Assembly (NCBI RefSeq): GCF_029351045.1
Contig: NZ_JARKIN010000001.1
Span: 3,274,501 to 3,338,500, forward strand
DNA: 64,000 nt
Direction of reading: 5' to 3'
Source of the DNA: Streptomyces sp. WMMB303
GTDB lineage: Bacteria; Actinomycetota; Actinomycetes; Streptomycetales; Streptomycetaceae
Numbering within the stretch: position 1 is the stretch's first letter; each line of letters starts with the position of its first letter. Below, piece by piece: positions 23,190 through 32,200 of the stretch. Below the pieces are notes generated by a model that saw only the letters and a list, made by a program, of their open reading frames with translations, was not told the DNA's origin and did no database searches. Both the position numbers and the translations under genes were made by a program.

Positions 23190-24974
23190 ATGATCGCCCT
23201 GACCGTCCCCGTCATGATCACCTTTGGCGTCTTCTTGATCGCGATGGTCATGGTCGGCGTGGTGACGCACGAAGAAACGACCACATTCGATGATTTCACC
23301 GTTGGCAGCCGTCGCCTCACCGCCCCGGTGGCGGCCCTGTCCGCCGGAGCCGCCGATATGTCCGGCTGGCTCTTTCTGGGCCTTCCGGGCGCTGTGTACA
23401 TGGCCGGGATCGGAGCCACCTGGATCGCCGTCGGCCTGATCGTCGGCACGTATCTCAACTGGCGTTTCGTCGCGCCCCGTTTGCGGATCTACACCGAACG
23501 GGTCGGGGCTGTGACCCTGCCGTCCTACCTGGAGGAACGGTTCGAGGACGGGAGCAGGGTGATCCGGCTGCTGTCGGCCGTCGTCACCGTCGTGTTCTTC
23601 ACCGTCTACGTCGCCAGCGGACTGGTCGCCTGCGGACTTCTGGCGGACGAAATATTCGGTGCGGGCTTCGAGTTGGGACTCACCGTCTTCGCCGTGGTGA
23701 TCGTCATCTACACCATTCTCGGCGGATTCCGGGCCCTGAGCGTCAGCCACTCCATACAAGGAACGCTGATGTTCCTCACCGCGATCGCCCTCCCCGCGAT
23801 CGCCCTGTGGCAACTCGGCGGCTTCGGCGCACTGCACGACCGGCTCACCGCCGCCACTCCGGCGCTGCTCGACCCGCTGGCCGAGGCGTCGTTCGCGGAC
23901 AGGAAGTGGACATCGGGCCAATCCCTCGGGGCCGTCGCGACGATCTCGCTGCTCGCCTGGGGGCTTGGCTACTTCGGCCAGCCCCACATCCTGACCCGCT
24001 TCATGAGCATCCGCAGCACCCGGGACATACCGCTGGCCCGCCGACTGGGCGTCACGTGGGTGATCGTCGTCCTGACCGGCGCCTCGCTCGTCGGACTCGC
24101 CGGGATCGTCGCCCTCGACAAGCCGCTCGACAACCCGGAGACCGTCTTCATCGCGCTGTCCACCCAGCTGACCTCCCCCTGGCTCGCGGGAGTCCTGCTG
24201 GTGGCCGTGCTCGCCGCGATCAAGTCCACGGTGGACAGCCAACTCCTGGTCTCGGCCACGTCCCTCACCGAGGACCTCTACCGGGCGTTCTTCCGCCGGC
24301 GGGCCCAGGTCTCGGACACGATGCTGCTGCTGATCGGACGGCTGAGCGTGGTGGCCGTGGCACTGGTGGCCTATGTGATCGCATTGAGCGGCGGTGCCGT
24401 GCTCGACATCGTCGCCTACGCCTGGGCCGGATTCGGCGCGGCCTTCGGCCCGGTCATCCTCCTGTCGCTGTTCTGGCCCCGGATGACGGCGGCCGGTGCG
24501 AAGGCGGGCATGCTCACCGGAGCGCTGACAGTGCTGCTGTGGAAGCACATCGACCCGCTTCTCGGGCCGCTGCAGACCGGCATCTACGAGATGGTGCCCG
24601 GCGTGCTCGCCGCCACCGCGGCGGCCCTGTTCTTCGGCGCGTTCGTCGGACACCGCCCCGCCCTCGACTGGTCGAGTGTCGCCGAGGAGCCGCTCCGCAC
24701 CGAATCGCGCAGCCCGGACCAAGGCCAGGTTCCGGGGCAGTCGCAGGGCCAGGAACAGCGGCAGGGCCCCAGCGCGTGGCAGACCCAGGGCGGGTGGCAG
24801 GACCAGGGCGGGTGGCAGGGCCAGGAACAGCGCCGGCAGCAAGGTTCCTCGTACCCGGCACCTCCCCGGCCGCCGTCGTATCCGACCTCGTACCCCTCGT
24901 CCTGGCCGGCACCTCCCGCGGACGGCGGCGGCACCTCGTACCCCGGGCCGCCCACCGACGGCTCCGGGAGGTGA
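23190..24974 (+). CDS. putP: Sodium:solute symporter, PutP-like (proline)
   Basis: A 594-residue SSS-family permease. The first 485 residues have the PutP layout: DDFTVGSRRLTAPVAALSAGAADMSGWLFLGLPGAVY (first membrane helices, sodium and substrate sites), WRFVAPRLRIYTE, LPSYLEERF, ILGGFRALSVSHSIQGTLM and GLGYFGQPHILTRFMSI; these strongly resemble proline transporters that couple proline uptake to sodium. The last 110 residues are a Gln/Gly/Pro/Ser/Tyr-rich tail (GQVPGQSQGQEQRQG, QGGWQDQGGWQGQEQ, SYPTSYPSSWPAPP) absent from E. coli PutP. Monocistronic; no put dehydrogenase gene is adjacent. Start ATG 23190. The symbol is a family assignment. Confidence 0.85.
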   Translation: MIALTVPVMITFGVFLIAMVMVGVVTHEETTTFDDFTVGSRRLTAPVAALSAGAADMSGWLFLGLPGAVYMAGIGATWIAVGLIVGTYLNWRFVAPRLRIYTERVGAVTLPSYLEERFEDGSRVIRLLSAVVTVVFFTVYVASGLVACGLLADEIFGAGFELGLTVFAVVIVIYTILGGFRALSVSHSIQGTLMFLTAIALPAIALWQLGGFGALHDRLTAATPALLDPLAEASFADRKWTSGQSLGAVATISLLAWGLGYFGQPHILTRFMSIRSTRDIPLARRLGVTWVIVVLTGASLVGLAGIVALDKPLDNPETVFIALSTQLTSPWLAGVLLVAVLAAIKSTVDSQLLVSATSLTEDLYRAFFRRRAQVSDTMLLLIGRLSVVAVALVAYVIALSGGAVLDIVAYAWAGFGAAFGPVILLSLFWPRMTAAGAKAGMLTGALTVLLWKHIDPLLGPLQTGIYEMVPGVLAATAAALFFGAFVGHRPALDWSSVAEEPLRTESRSPDQGQVPGQSQGQEQRQGPSAWQTQGGWQDQGGWQGQEQRRQQGSSYPAPPRPPSYPTSYPSSWPAPPADGGGTSYPGPPTDGSGR

Positions 24975-25072
24975 CCCGACCCCGGGGCCGCCGGCGCTGA
25001 CGGACAGCCCGGGCGCGTACGCCGGCGCGCGCCCGGGCCGCCCCTCCGCCACCCCGGTGCGGCGCGGCCGGC

Positions 25073-26509
25073 TCAGGCGCGTTCCGTACCGAACGCCTCC
25101 GCCAGCGCGGTGGGCGTCAGGACGCGCAGGAAGGGGAGGACGACGACGGCGACCGAGGCGGCGAACACCAGGAACGCGACCCGCATGCCGCACCATTCGG
25201 CCAGGAGGCCCATCAGCCCGGCGCCGAGGGGCATGGCGCCCCAACTGAAGAGGCGGCTCACGGCGTTGTAGCGGCCGAGCATGCTGTCGGGTACCAGGTG
25301 CTGGCCGATCGTCCGGGAGTTGACCGTCCACAGCGTGCCCCCGGCGCCGCCGGCGAAGGCCGCGGCGGCGACGGCCCAGACGCTGGTGGTGAGTGCCGGT
25401 ACGGCCATCATCACGAAGGTGCCGACCAGGTCGGCGAACATCACCCGGCGGCGGCCGAGGAGCCGGTTGGCCCGGGTGACGACGAGGGCGCCGACCAGTC
25501 CGCCGATCCCCAGCGCGCTCAGGATCGCGCCGTACTCCTGCGCAGTCACCCCCATGGCCTCGGTGGCGAACAGCGGCATCAGCGCCAGCCAGGCGCCCCA
25601 GCACGCGCACAGGACGGTCAGGATCAGTGCCATCGTGCGCAGCAGCACCTGCCGCCACAGGTAGCGCAGCCCGCCGGCGATCTGCCGGTTGACGCTCTCG
25701 GACCGGTCCGGCACCGGGGTCTCCCGGGCCGCGCGGAAGCGGCCGACGAGCAGGAGCGGCACGAACGAGGCGGCCAGATAGGACACCCAGGTCGACCCGA
25801 GGGCGACGCCCGTGCCCGCAGCGAGCAGCAGGCCCCCGACGAAGGGGCCGCAGAACTCGTTGCAGACCGTCTCCGCGCCGGCGATCCAGGCGTTCGCGCG
25901 CTCCCGCCCCCGCGGCGGGGTCAGGGCCGGGATCAGGGCGGAGGCGGCTGTCAGCGCGACCACCTCGGCCACTCCGAGCGCCGTACCGACGGCGCAGAGG
26001 GCGGGGACGGTGGCGCCGTCGGTCGCCGCGGCCCGGATCAGGATGCCGAGCGCGAGCAGCCGGAGGCCGTTCGCGCCCCACAGCAGACGGCGCCGGTCGA
26101 CGCGGTCGACCAGTACGCCGACGTGCAGGGCCGCCAGCAGCCACGGCAGCGACAGGCTGAGGGAGACCGCCGCCACCTGGGCCGGGGAGCCGGACGCCCG
26201 GGTGGCGAGGAGCGGCAGCGCGATCTTGGTGACCCCGTCGGCGAGATTGGTGACCGCGGTGAAGACCAGCAGGACGACGGTGTTGCGTGTCCCGTACCGC
26301 GCGGCGGGGTCCGACACGGAGGGGAGATCCGCCGCGGACGGGAGATCGGGCGCGGACGGGAGATCGGGCGCGGACGGGACGACGGCGGGAGCGGCAGCGC
26401 GCGCCGCCTGCTCCGTCGCGGGTGCCGGTCCCGCGTCCGCCTCCTTCCACGCCCTCGCGCTCCCCATGGGCTCCGACGCACCCACTGCCGGTATCCGTCC
26501 ACCGCTCAT
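25073..26509 (-). CDS. MFS transporter, MFS_3/EntS-like
   Basis: A 478-residue exporter. The first 75 residues are disordered (repeats of PSAPDLPSAPDLPSAADLPS), followed by 12 helices: NTVVLLVFTAVTNLADGVTKIALPLL, the loop VDRVDRRRLLWGANGLRL, and a domain-linking region RFRAARETPVPDRSESVNRQIAGGLRYLWRQ typical of the MFS_3 group that includes enterobactin exporter EntS and macrolide efflux proteins. No siderophore genes are near. ATG at 26507-26509 is preferred; GGGGGA lies 9 bases upstream; a longer frame to 26626 is unsupported. The adjacent divergent CGNR regulator is the probable controller. Confidence 0.88.
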   Translation of the reverse strand: MSGGRIPAVGASEPMGSARAWKEADAGPAPATEQAARAAAPAVVPSAPDLPSAPDLPSAADLPSVSDPAARYGTRNTVVLLVFTAVTNLADGVTKIALPLLATRASGSPAQVAAVSLSLSLPWLLAALHVGVLVDRVDRRRLLWGANGLRLLALGILIRAAATDGATVPALCAVGTALGVAEVVALTAASALIPALTPPRGRERANAWIAGAETVCNEFCGPFVGGLLLAAGTGVALGSTWVSYLAASFVPLLLVGRFRAARETPVPDRSESVNRQIAGGLRYLWRQVLLRTMALILTVLCACWGAWLALMPLFATEAMGVTAQEYGAILSALGIGGLVGALVVTRANRLLGRRRVMFADLVGTFVMMAVPALTTSVWAVAAAAFAGGAGGTLWTVNSRTIGQHLVPDSMLGRYNAVSRLFSWGAMPLGAGLMGLLAEWCGMRVAFLVFAASVAVVVLPFLRVLTPTALAEAFGTERA

Positions 26510-26619
26510 CGAGCCGTCCCCCTTCACACGTCGGAACCGGAGAAGCCGCCGAACCGGAGCAATCGCCGCCGGCCGCCGGCGTACAGCCGTCCGGAGACTC
26601 GTCGAGTCACCCCAGGCGG

Positions 26620-26720
26620 TAACCATCTAAAGGTGTTCACCAGTTAATGAGGGTCGGAGTCTGGCACAGCAGGGCACACATCCGCTACCGGTAAAACCGT
26701 TAGCCGGTTAGCCCGGGTAG
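26620..26720. promoter_or_regulatory. Shared promoter region with repeated AACCGGT/GTTAG motifs
   Basis: The 239-base divergent region between the MFS and CGNR genes is AT-rich between 26620 and 26720. It contains GGTAACC (26618-26624), CAGTTAATG, then GGTAAAACCGTTAGCCGGTTAGC (26690 onward, shown here broken: GGTAAAACC then GTTAG then CCGGTTAG). The CCG(G)TTAG word is repeated within 15 bases. This looks like a binding region for the CGNR protein or another regulator; boundaries are uncertain. Confidence 0.45.
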
Positions 26721-26748
26721 GGTGGGGCCGTCCCAGAAGGAGGTGGCC

Positions 26749-27324
26749 ATGCGTGAGGCCCCGGCTTCGGCCCGACTCATCGAAGCCTTCGCCAACACGG
26801 TCGACGTGGAGCTCGGCACCGACGAGCTGGACTCGGCGGGCGGACTCGCCGCCTGGCTCGCCGAGCGGGGGATGCTGGACCGCGAACACGGGATCGACAC
26901 CGGGGAGCACGACCTCTGCCTACGGCTGCGCGCGGGCATCCGGGAGGAGCTGGGAGCCAACGTCGGGGACGGCGCCGACCCCGCGCTCCGCGCCGGAGCC
27001 GATGAAGCGCTGCGCGAGCTCCCCGTCCTGGTCGCCGTCGGACGCGGCACCGGCGCCGGCCCGCTGGCCCCCGCGCCGGACCTTCCGCCGGTCCGCAGAG
27101 CCCTGGCCGAGCTGGCGATCGCCTGGTGCGAGCTGACCCTCACAGGGGAGGCCGCACGGCTCAAACGCTGCTCCGAGCACACCTGCGCCTGGGTCTTCTG
27201 GGACGCCTCCAAGAACCGCAGCCGCCGCTGGTGCTCGATGCGCGTCTGCGGAAACCGGGCCAAGGCCCGGCGGCACAGCGCGAAGCAGGCCGAAGCCACC
27301 GGATCGACCACCCCGGCCACCTGA
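26749..27324 (+). CDS. CGNR zinc-finger (ABATE-domain) transcriptional regulator
   Basis: A 191-residue regulator of the stress-related CGNR family. The N-terminal 125 residues are the ABATE-like ligand domain (RLIEAFANTVDVELGTDELDSAGGLAAWLAERG); the C-terminal 45 residues hold a treble-clef zinc finger with RCSEHTCAWVFWDASKNRSRRWCSMRVCGNRAKARRH, where Cys-His-Cys and CSMRVCGNR supply the ligands and the signature CGNR is intact. Best start ATG 26749 with AAGGAGG at 26738-26744. It sits divergent from an MFS exporter, an arrangement I have seen often for this family, so it is likely the exporter's regulator. Inducer unknown. Confidence 0.92.
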   Translation: MREAPASARLIEAFANTVDVELGTDELDSAGGLAAWLAERGMLDREHGIDTGEHDLCLRLRAGIREELGANVGDGADPALRAGADEALRELPVLVAVGRGTGAGPLAPAPDLPPVRRALAELAIAWCELTLTGEAARLKRCSEHTCAWVFWDASKNRSRRWCSMRVCGNRAKARRHSAKQAEATGSTTPAT

Positions 27325-27363
27325 GCCCGCCCCGGAAGCCGATCAGGAGGAGGCCGGCCCTCT

Positions 27364-27446
27364 CCGAGCAGGAGTAGCCCTGCCCCAGCGGGAGTGGCCC
27401 TCCCCGAGCGCGAGTGGCCCTGCCCGACCAGGAGTGGCCGTACCCG
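27364..27446 (+). repeat. Tandem repeat of ~20-bp GxxGAGTGGCCCTgCCC units
   Basis: Four imperfect head-to-tail copies of a 20-21 base unit of the form GAGcaGGAGTgGCCCTGCCCC follow the CGNR gene. Copies differ at a few bases. It falls in the spacer rather than in a supported gene. The following segment to about 27595 is a further C/G low-complexity tract of GGCCCAGCCC words. Nothing coding is supported between 27325 and 27640. Confidence 0.65.
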
Positions 27447-27727
27447 CGCGGGAGCCCTCCCGGAGTCCCTGCCCGGAGGTGCTCCCCGGGCGGGAGAAGG
27501 TGCCGACTGCGCACCCAGGCACGGGAGCGCGGCTGCCCCGCGCGCCCCCGGCCCAGCCCGGCCCGGCCCAGCCCGGTCCAGCCCGGCCCGCCGGAGGGAG
27601 CAATTCGCGCATTGCCGGGATTGCCATTCGACAATTCACCGGAACAATAGTGGCGTTTTTCTTCGGGATGTGCTTGCGCGTTGCTGTATCGTCATCCCAA
27701 CCTCCCTTTGAGAGGGGGTGAGGAGAA

Positions 27728-27856
27728 ATGGCCGGTGCGGGCTGGAAGTCTGAACCGGCGAGGACGACATTGCAGCGTTTCGCTGATCTCGCACGAGCGA
27801 TCGCCGGCCTCTTCCAGGCGGTGTACTACGCCGTCCGGACAGAGCAACTGTGGTAG
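27728..27856 (+). CDS. Small ORF, 42-residue peptide
   Basis: An ATG at 27728 preceded by GGGGGTGAGGAGAA (strong AGGAG, 27720-27725) opens a 42-codon frame: MAGAGWKSEPARTTLQ, then RFADLARAIAGLFQAVYYA, then VRTEQLW and TAG. The middle is a possible amphipathic or membrane-associating helix. The upstream 100 bases are AT-rich and promoter-like, unlike the surrounding spacer, and a hairpin follows at 27952-27970. These three facts favour a real small gene or leader peptide. I cannot assign a function. Confidence 0.55.
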   Translation: MAGAGWKSEPARTTLQRFADLARAIAGLFQAVYYAVRTEQLW

Positions 27857-27951
27857 TTCCCCTACGAGATGATGGGCCCACCCCCGGCCCGGGATGAGCC
27901 CATCGGAGGTCCTCGTCCGCGGCCCCGCTCTTCGTTCCGACAAAGGTGCGG

Positions 27952-27970
27952 GGTCCGCATCCTGCGGACC
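27952..27970 (+). terminator. Hairpin GGTCCGCA-TCC-TGCGGACC
   Basis: Perfect 8-base arms with a 3-base loop, 96 bases after the small ORF. There is no T-run, so it may be a Rho-type pause site or an operator. The rest of 27857-28285 shows no gene; the last 80 bases form the promoter and GGGAGG ribosome site of the next gene. Confidence 0.4.
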
Positions 27971-28285
27971 GTCAGCAATGACGCTGCTGGCTGCAGACTA
28001 GCATTGTTCCCGCCGTTTTTCCGGTACGGATTCGGTTCCGCCTCGCCCGGAATACCGCTGTCCGAGGAGAACCCGTCCATTCCCGGCCCCTCTGCGTCAC
28101 CCACCATCACGTGCAGCCCCGAACGACTGCCGCTCGCCGCCGAAAAGCACTCTCCGCTGCCGCCTCGCCACTTCGTCCCCACCCTCATTCCCCGCCGGAA
28201 CAGCCGGTGCTCTGCGGGGGGCTGTGTGCTGTCGTACGTTGAGAGAGGTCCGCTGGTCCCAGGGGGGAGCAGGGAGGCGCGGTGG

Positions 28286-29233
28286 ATGCGTGCTGTCGGT
28301 GTACGGGAGCGGAACGGGCGGCCCGAGATCCTGCAGGCGAGGCAGCCCGAGCCCGGCGAGGGCGAGGTGCTGGTCCAGGTCGTGGCGGCGGGCCTGAACC
28401 CGCTGGACTGGAAGATCGCCGAGGGCATGCTGGAGAGCCTGGTCCCTTACGACTTCCCGCTCGTCATGGGCGCTGACTTCGCCGGGACCGTGGAGAGCTG
28501 CGGCCCTGAGGCGTACCGGTTCACCCCCGGTGAGCAGGTCTTCGGCCACGTGGTGAGCGAACCGGTGGGGGGCGGGACGTACGCGGAGTACGTGGTGGTC
28601 AACGAAGCGGGCAGCATCGCGCGCGCCCCCACCAGCATCCCGCTGACCGTCGCGGCGGGCGCGCCCACAGCGGGTATGACGGCACTCGGGATCATGGACT
28701 CCGCGGCGCTGCGCTCGTACGAGAGCGTGCTGATCATCGGAGCCGCGGGCGGCGTCGGAACCTTTCTCACCCAGCTCGCGTCGGCTCGTGACCTGCGCGT
28801 GGTGGCCGCCACACACGGCCACGACCAGGCCCGGATGGGCGCCTTCGGCGCGGTCTCGGCCATCGACGTCCGTACGACGGACCTGGCCGCGGCCGTCCGG
28901 GAGGAGTACCCCGAGGGCGTGGACGCGCTGGTCGACCTGGGATCGACATCGGCCGGGGAGTTCGCTCGGAACACGGCGCTGGTCCGGGACGGCGGTGTGG
29001 CCGTCTCCACTCTGGACGCGGCATCGCTGGACGCCCTGCACGGGCGCCGCATCGAAGGCATCAACTACCACCTCGCGGCCTCCGCCGAGCTGCTGGAACG
29101 GCTCGGCGAGGAGATCGACAGCGGGCCGCTGACCGTGCCGATCGAGGTCGAGGTACCACTCGACGAGGCGCCGGGGGCGGTGGCACGCAACCGGGCGGGC
29201 GGGGCCCGGGGAAAGACCGTTCTCCTCACCTGA
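28286..29233 (+). CDS. NADP-dependent quinone oxidoreductase-like protein (MDR, zinc-independent)
   Basis: A 315-residue medium-chain dehydrogenase/reductase. GroES-like N-terminus: MRAVGVRERNGRPEILQARQPEPGEGEVLVQVVAAGLNPLDWKIAEG, then PLVMGADFAGTVESCG and GEQVFGHV. The cofactor motif is IIGAAGGVGTFLTQLA (about 152-167). Zinc-binding cysteines are absent, so it belongs to the zeta-crystallin/quinone-reductase branch that reduces quinones or enones with NADPH. GGGAGG at 28272-28277 supports ATG 28286; the open frame upstream to 27869 is not coding-like. Monocistronic. Confidence 0.88.
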   Translation: MRAVGVRERNGRPEILQARQPEPGEGEVLVQVVAAGLNPLDWKIAEGMLESLVPYDFPLVMGADFAGTVESCGPEAYRFTPGEQVFGHVVSEPVGGGTYAEYVVVNEAGSIARAPTSIPLTVAAGAPTAGMTALGIMDSAALRSYESVLIIGAAGGVGTFLTQLASARDLRVVAATHGHDQARMGAFGAVSAIDVRTTDLAAAVREEYPEGVDALVDLGSTSAGEFARNTALVRDGGVAVSTLDAASLDALHGRRIEGINYHLAASAELLERLGEEIDSGPLTVPIEVEVPLDEAPGAVARNRAGGARGKTVLLT

Positions 29234-29660
29234 GCCACTGCCCGGCCCCGCGCTGTCCTCGGTTCGCGGTTGCCGCCCCGCCCTACGGCTGCCCGCCCGG
29301 TTCCGGACCTTCGCCCTCCCGTGCCGCGCGGCTCCGCGCGGCACGGCTCCACCACGCCCTGCATCGCTGTACGCGCCCCTACAGCCCCTCACAGCCCCGA
29401 TCCGGCACTCGCGTGCTTCCCGAGACCCCCTCACACGGCCTCGCACGCCCTCGCGCCGCCGGCCGAGGAAAGGAGGGGAGCGAAGAGGAGAGAAGGAGCG
29501 CGGGTACGGACGGGAAACGGGAGGCGGGAGGGGGCGGAATCTCCCGCATCTGCTGACGGCTCGCTGTTCCCGCTACACTCGCACCGCCACATCGGTGGAC
29601 AGGGTGTCGATGATCGAACACCCGGGGGTCGGAACGCCCGCCCGGGGGAGGGACAGCGCG
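29234..29660. other. Intergenic region before the small membrane protein
   Basis: A purine-rich patch (GGAGGGGAGCGAAGAGGAGAGAAGGAG, 29469-29495, described in words only beyond 20 bases: alternating GGAGG and GAAG words) lies mid-region. TCGAT-G-ATCGA at 29607-29617 is a perfect inverted repeat about 45 bases upstream of the next ATG and may be a control site. No gene is supported. Confidence 0.35.
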
Positions 29661-29825
29661 ATGGCGCAGACGAAGAAGATCGCGGGCTATGTGCTTGTCG
29701 TCTTCGTGCTGTACACGATCATCACGTCCCCCGAACGCTCGGCCGACTTGGTCCAGATAGGTTTCGAAGGCATCTCCAGTGCCGCACAGGGCGTCGGCCG
29801 GTTCATGACGTCGCTGGTCAACTGA
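29661..29825 (+). CDS. Conserved small membrane protein (54 aa)
   Basis: A 54-residue protein with one membrane helix: MAQTKKIAGYVLVVFVLYTII, then TSPERSADLVQIGFEGISSAAQGVGRFMTSLVN. The pattern of a positive N-terminus, a single hydrophobic helix, then a polar amphipathic half suggests membrane insertion with the C-terminus outside or at the surface. GGGGGAGGGA at 29644-29653 is a strong ribosome-binding site for ATG 29661; an upstream GTG frame adds 22 unconserved residues. Proteins of this kind are widely conserved in Streptomyces beside sigF but unstudied as far as I know. Confidence 0.8.
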   Translation: MAQTKKIAGYVLVVFVLYTIITSPERSADLVQIGFEGISSAAQGVGRFMTSLVN

Positions 29826-30177
29826 GCCCACGCTCCGTCCGTCGGCTCCCGCGCCCGGGAAGGACGCCGGGGCCCCGTCATGCCCCGCCGCGCCCTGCCG
29901 TTTTCCCTCGACTCATCCGTACCGCCGCCACGGCCTGAGTTCTCCTCGACGGTGCGACCGGCGCGCGCCCCGGCGCAACTGGCAGGCAACACGGAGTCAT
30001 TTGGTGCTTGCACACGGTGCACATGTCTTGTGATGCTATGACCGCTTTTTGGCTGATGAAACGCGCCCACACCGACACCGCGGGTGACACGGCGGGGGCA
30101 CACCGAGCAAGGGCAGCATGCGACGCGGTCCACGTGATCGACCAGGACAGATCTGCACCGTAAGGGGTGGTGGCTGA
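29826..30177. other. Promoter region of the sigF-like gene
   Basis: AT-richer from 30000 (TTTGGTGCTTGCACACGG, CTTTTTGGCTGATG) and without a plausible gene. Likely holds the sigF promoter; no motif matches strongly enough to name its sigma factor. AAGGGGTGG at 30162-30170 is the ribosome-binding site. Confidence 0.4.
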
Positions 30178-31023
30178 GTGGACGGGACCCGTACCCCCAC
30201 CCAGACGCCCTCCGGCGACGCCGAGGCGCCCCCCTCCCCCGCCGAGGCGCAACGGGAAAGAGCCGCGCGGACCCGGGCGCTGACGCAGTCCCTCTTCGAG
30301 CAGCTCGCCCGGCACGAGCACGGCTCGGCGGAGCGCGAGCGGATCCGCGCCGCCCTCATCGAGGCCAATCTGCCCCTGGTGCGGTATGTCGCGGCGCGGT
30401 TCCGCAGCAGGAACGAGCCGATGGAGGACGTGGTCCAGGTCGGCACCATCGGTCTGATCAACGCGATCGACCGGTTCGACTCGGGCCGCGGGGTGCAGTT
30501 CCCGACCTTCGCGATGCCGACGATCGTCGGGGAGATCCGCCGCTACTTCCGGGACAACGTACGCACCGTGCACGTGCCGCGCCGGCTGCACGAGATGTGG
30601 GTCCAGGTCAGCGGCGCAACCGAGGATCTGACGACGCTGCACGGCCGGTCCCCGACCACGGCCGAGATCGCCGAGCGGTTGAAGATCGGCGAGGAGGAGG
30701 TGCTGGCCTGCATCGAGGCCGGCCGGGCCTACCGGGCCACCTCGCTGGAGGCCGCACAGGAGCGCGAGGACGGGATGCCGGGTCTGCTGGACCGGCTCGG
30801 CTACGAGGACCCCGAGTTGGACGGGGTCGAACACCGGGACCTCGTCCGCCATCTGCTCGTACAACTGCCCGAACGGGAGCAGCGGATCCTGTTGCTGCGG
30901 TACTACCGGAATCTGACGCAGTCCCAGATCAGCGCCGAGCTCGGGGTCTCCCAGATGCACGTGTCGCGGCTGCTCTCGCGCAGCTTCGCGCGGCTGCGCG
31001 CCGCAAATCGCATCGACGCGTAA
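30178..31023 (+). CDS. sigF: RNA polymerase sigma factor, SigB/SigF/SigG family (SigF)
   Basis: A 281-residue sigma factor. Region 2 is [62 protein letters not shown] (about 61-125), the hallmark of the stress/sporulation group; region 3 is [16 protein letters not shown]; region 4 is [45 protein letters not shown]. In S. coelicolor SigF directs late spore maturation, and its gene stands beside sigN in this order relative to tadA and upp. The GTG at 30178 follows AAGGGGTGG. A second paralogue lies 199 bases downstream, same strand. The symbol rests on family plus gene order. Confidence 0.85.
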   Translation: MDGTRTPTQTPSGDAEAPPSPAEAQRERAARTRALTQSLFEQLARHEHGSAERERIRAALIEANLPLVRYVAARFRSRNEPMEDVVQVGTIGLINAIDRFDSGRGVQFPTFAMPTIVGEIRRYFRDNVRTVHVPRRLHEMWVQVSGATEDLTTLHGRSPTTAEIAERLKIGEEEVLACIEAGRAYRATSLEAAQEREDGMPGLLDRLGYEDPELDGVEHRDLVRHLLVQLPEREQRILLLRYYRNLTQSQISAELGVSQMHVSRLLSRSFARLRAANRIDA

Positions 31024-31222
31024 CCGGATCGAGCGACGTCAACTTCTGTCCCAGCGCTCTCAACTGTGCAGTTTTATCGACATGAGGCTACGTCGCGTTG
31101 CCTACTTGTGACATTCTGCAAGAGCTGCGTTTGCCGCAGTGGCGTGCCCGGTATGGAGGGGGAGGTGCTTCCCTCAGAGCCGAGGGCGCCGCAGCGACCG
31201 TCCGCGACCTCAAGGGGGTGGC

Positions 31223-32200
31223 ATGTCCGTAGAACTGGGCAGCTCCAAGGTGCTCGCCGAGAACACGTCCCCGACCCCGGGGGCACCTCCCGGGCCCGCC
31301 GAGCCCGGCAGCCTGCCACCGATGCTCGACGAAGTGGCGCCGGACGACCTCGCGGCGGAGGCGCCGACGGAGCTCGCCGGGGCCGCGACGGCATTGCCCG
31401 GCAGCGACACGCTCGACACCCGCACCCTGTCCCGCTCCCTCTTCCTGCGCCTCGCCACGCTGGACAAGGCGGCGGCCGACTCCCCGGGGACGGCCAACAC
31501 CGCGGAGCGGATGTATGTACGTGACACCCTCATCGAGCTGAACCTGCCGCTCGTCCGCTACGCCGCGGCCCGCTTCCGCAGCAGGAACGAGCCGATGGAG
31601 GACATCGTCCAGGTCGGCACCATCGGACTGATCAAGGCGATCGACCGCTTCGACTGCGAACGCGGCGTGGAGTTCCCCACGTTCGCGATGCCGACCGTCG
31701 TCGGGGAGATCAAGCGCTTCTTCCGCGACACCTCGTGGTCGGTGCGGGTGCCCAGGCGCCTCCAGGAGCTGCGGCTGGCACTGACGAAGGCGAGCGACGA
31801 GCTGTCCCAGACCCTGGACCGCTCCCCGACCGTGACCGAACTCGCGAGCTGCCTCGGCGTCTCCGAGGAGGACGTGGTCGACGGGCTGGCCGTCGGCAAC
31901 GCCTACACCGCCTCCTCGCTGGACTCCCCGGCGCTGGAGGAGGACGGCGGCGAGGGCTCGCTCGCGGACCGGCTGGGCTATGAGGACAGCGCGCTGGAGG
32001 GCGTCGAGTACCGCGAGTCCCTCAAGCCGCTGCTGGCCAAACTCCCGCCGCGGGAGCGCCAGATCATCATGCTGCGCTTCTTCGCGAACATGACGCAGTC
32101 GCAGATCGGCGAGGAGGTCGGCATCTCCCAGATGCATGTCTCCCGGCTGCTGACCCGCACGCTCGCACAGTTGCGCGAAGGGCTGATCGCGGAGGACTGA
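31223..32200 (+). CDS. sigN: RNA polymerase sigma factor, SigB/SigF/SigG family (SigN-like paralogue)
   Basis: A 325-residue paralogue of the preceding sigma factor with the same core: [84 protein letters not shown] and [47 protein letters not shown]. It differs by an approximately 65-residue N-terminal disordered extension ([19 protein letters not shown]...). In S. coelicolor the neighbour of sigF is sigN, expressed in aerial hyphae; I use that name from synteny with moderate certainty. ATG 31223 follows AAGGGGGTGG. An anti-sigma gene is not adjacent. Confidence 0.8.
   Translation: MSVELGSSKVLAENTSPTPGAPPGPAEPGSLPPMLDEVAPDDLAAEAPTELAGAATALPGSDTLDTRTLSRSLFLRLATLDKAAADSPGTANTAERMYVRDTLIELNLPLVRYAAARFRSRNEPMEDIVQVGTIGLIKAIDRFDCERGVEFPTFAMPTVVGEIKRFFRDTSWSVRVPRRLQELRLALTKASDELSQTLDRSPTVTELASCLGVSEEDVVDGLAVGNAYTASSLDSPALEEDGGEGSLADRLGYEDSALEGVEYRESLKPLLAKLPPRERQIIMLRFFANMTQSQIGEEVGISQMHVSRLLTRTLAQLREGLIAED

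Noticed and set aside
22791..26450. A single 1219-codon leftward open frame
   Set aside because: It runs antisense to the symporter and the MFS coding frames. Its translation is Arg/Gly/Asp-rich with no domain, and the real genes on both strands are well supported. High GC makes long antisense frames common.
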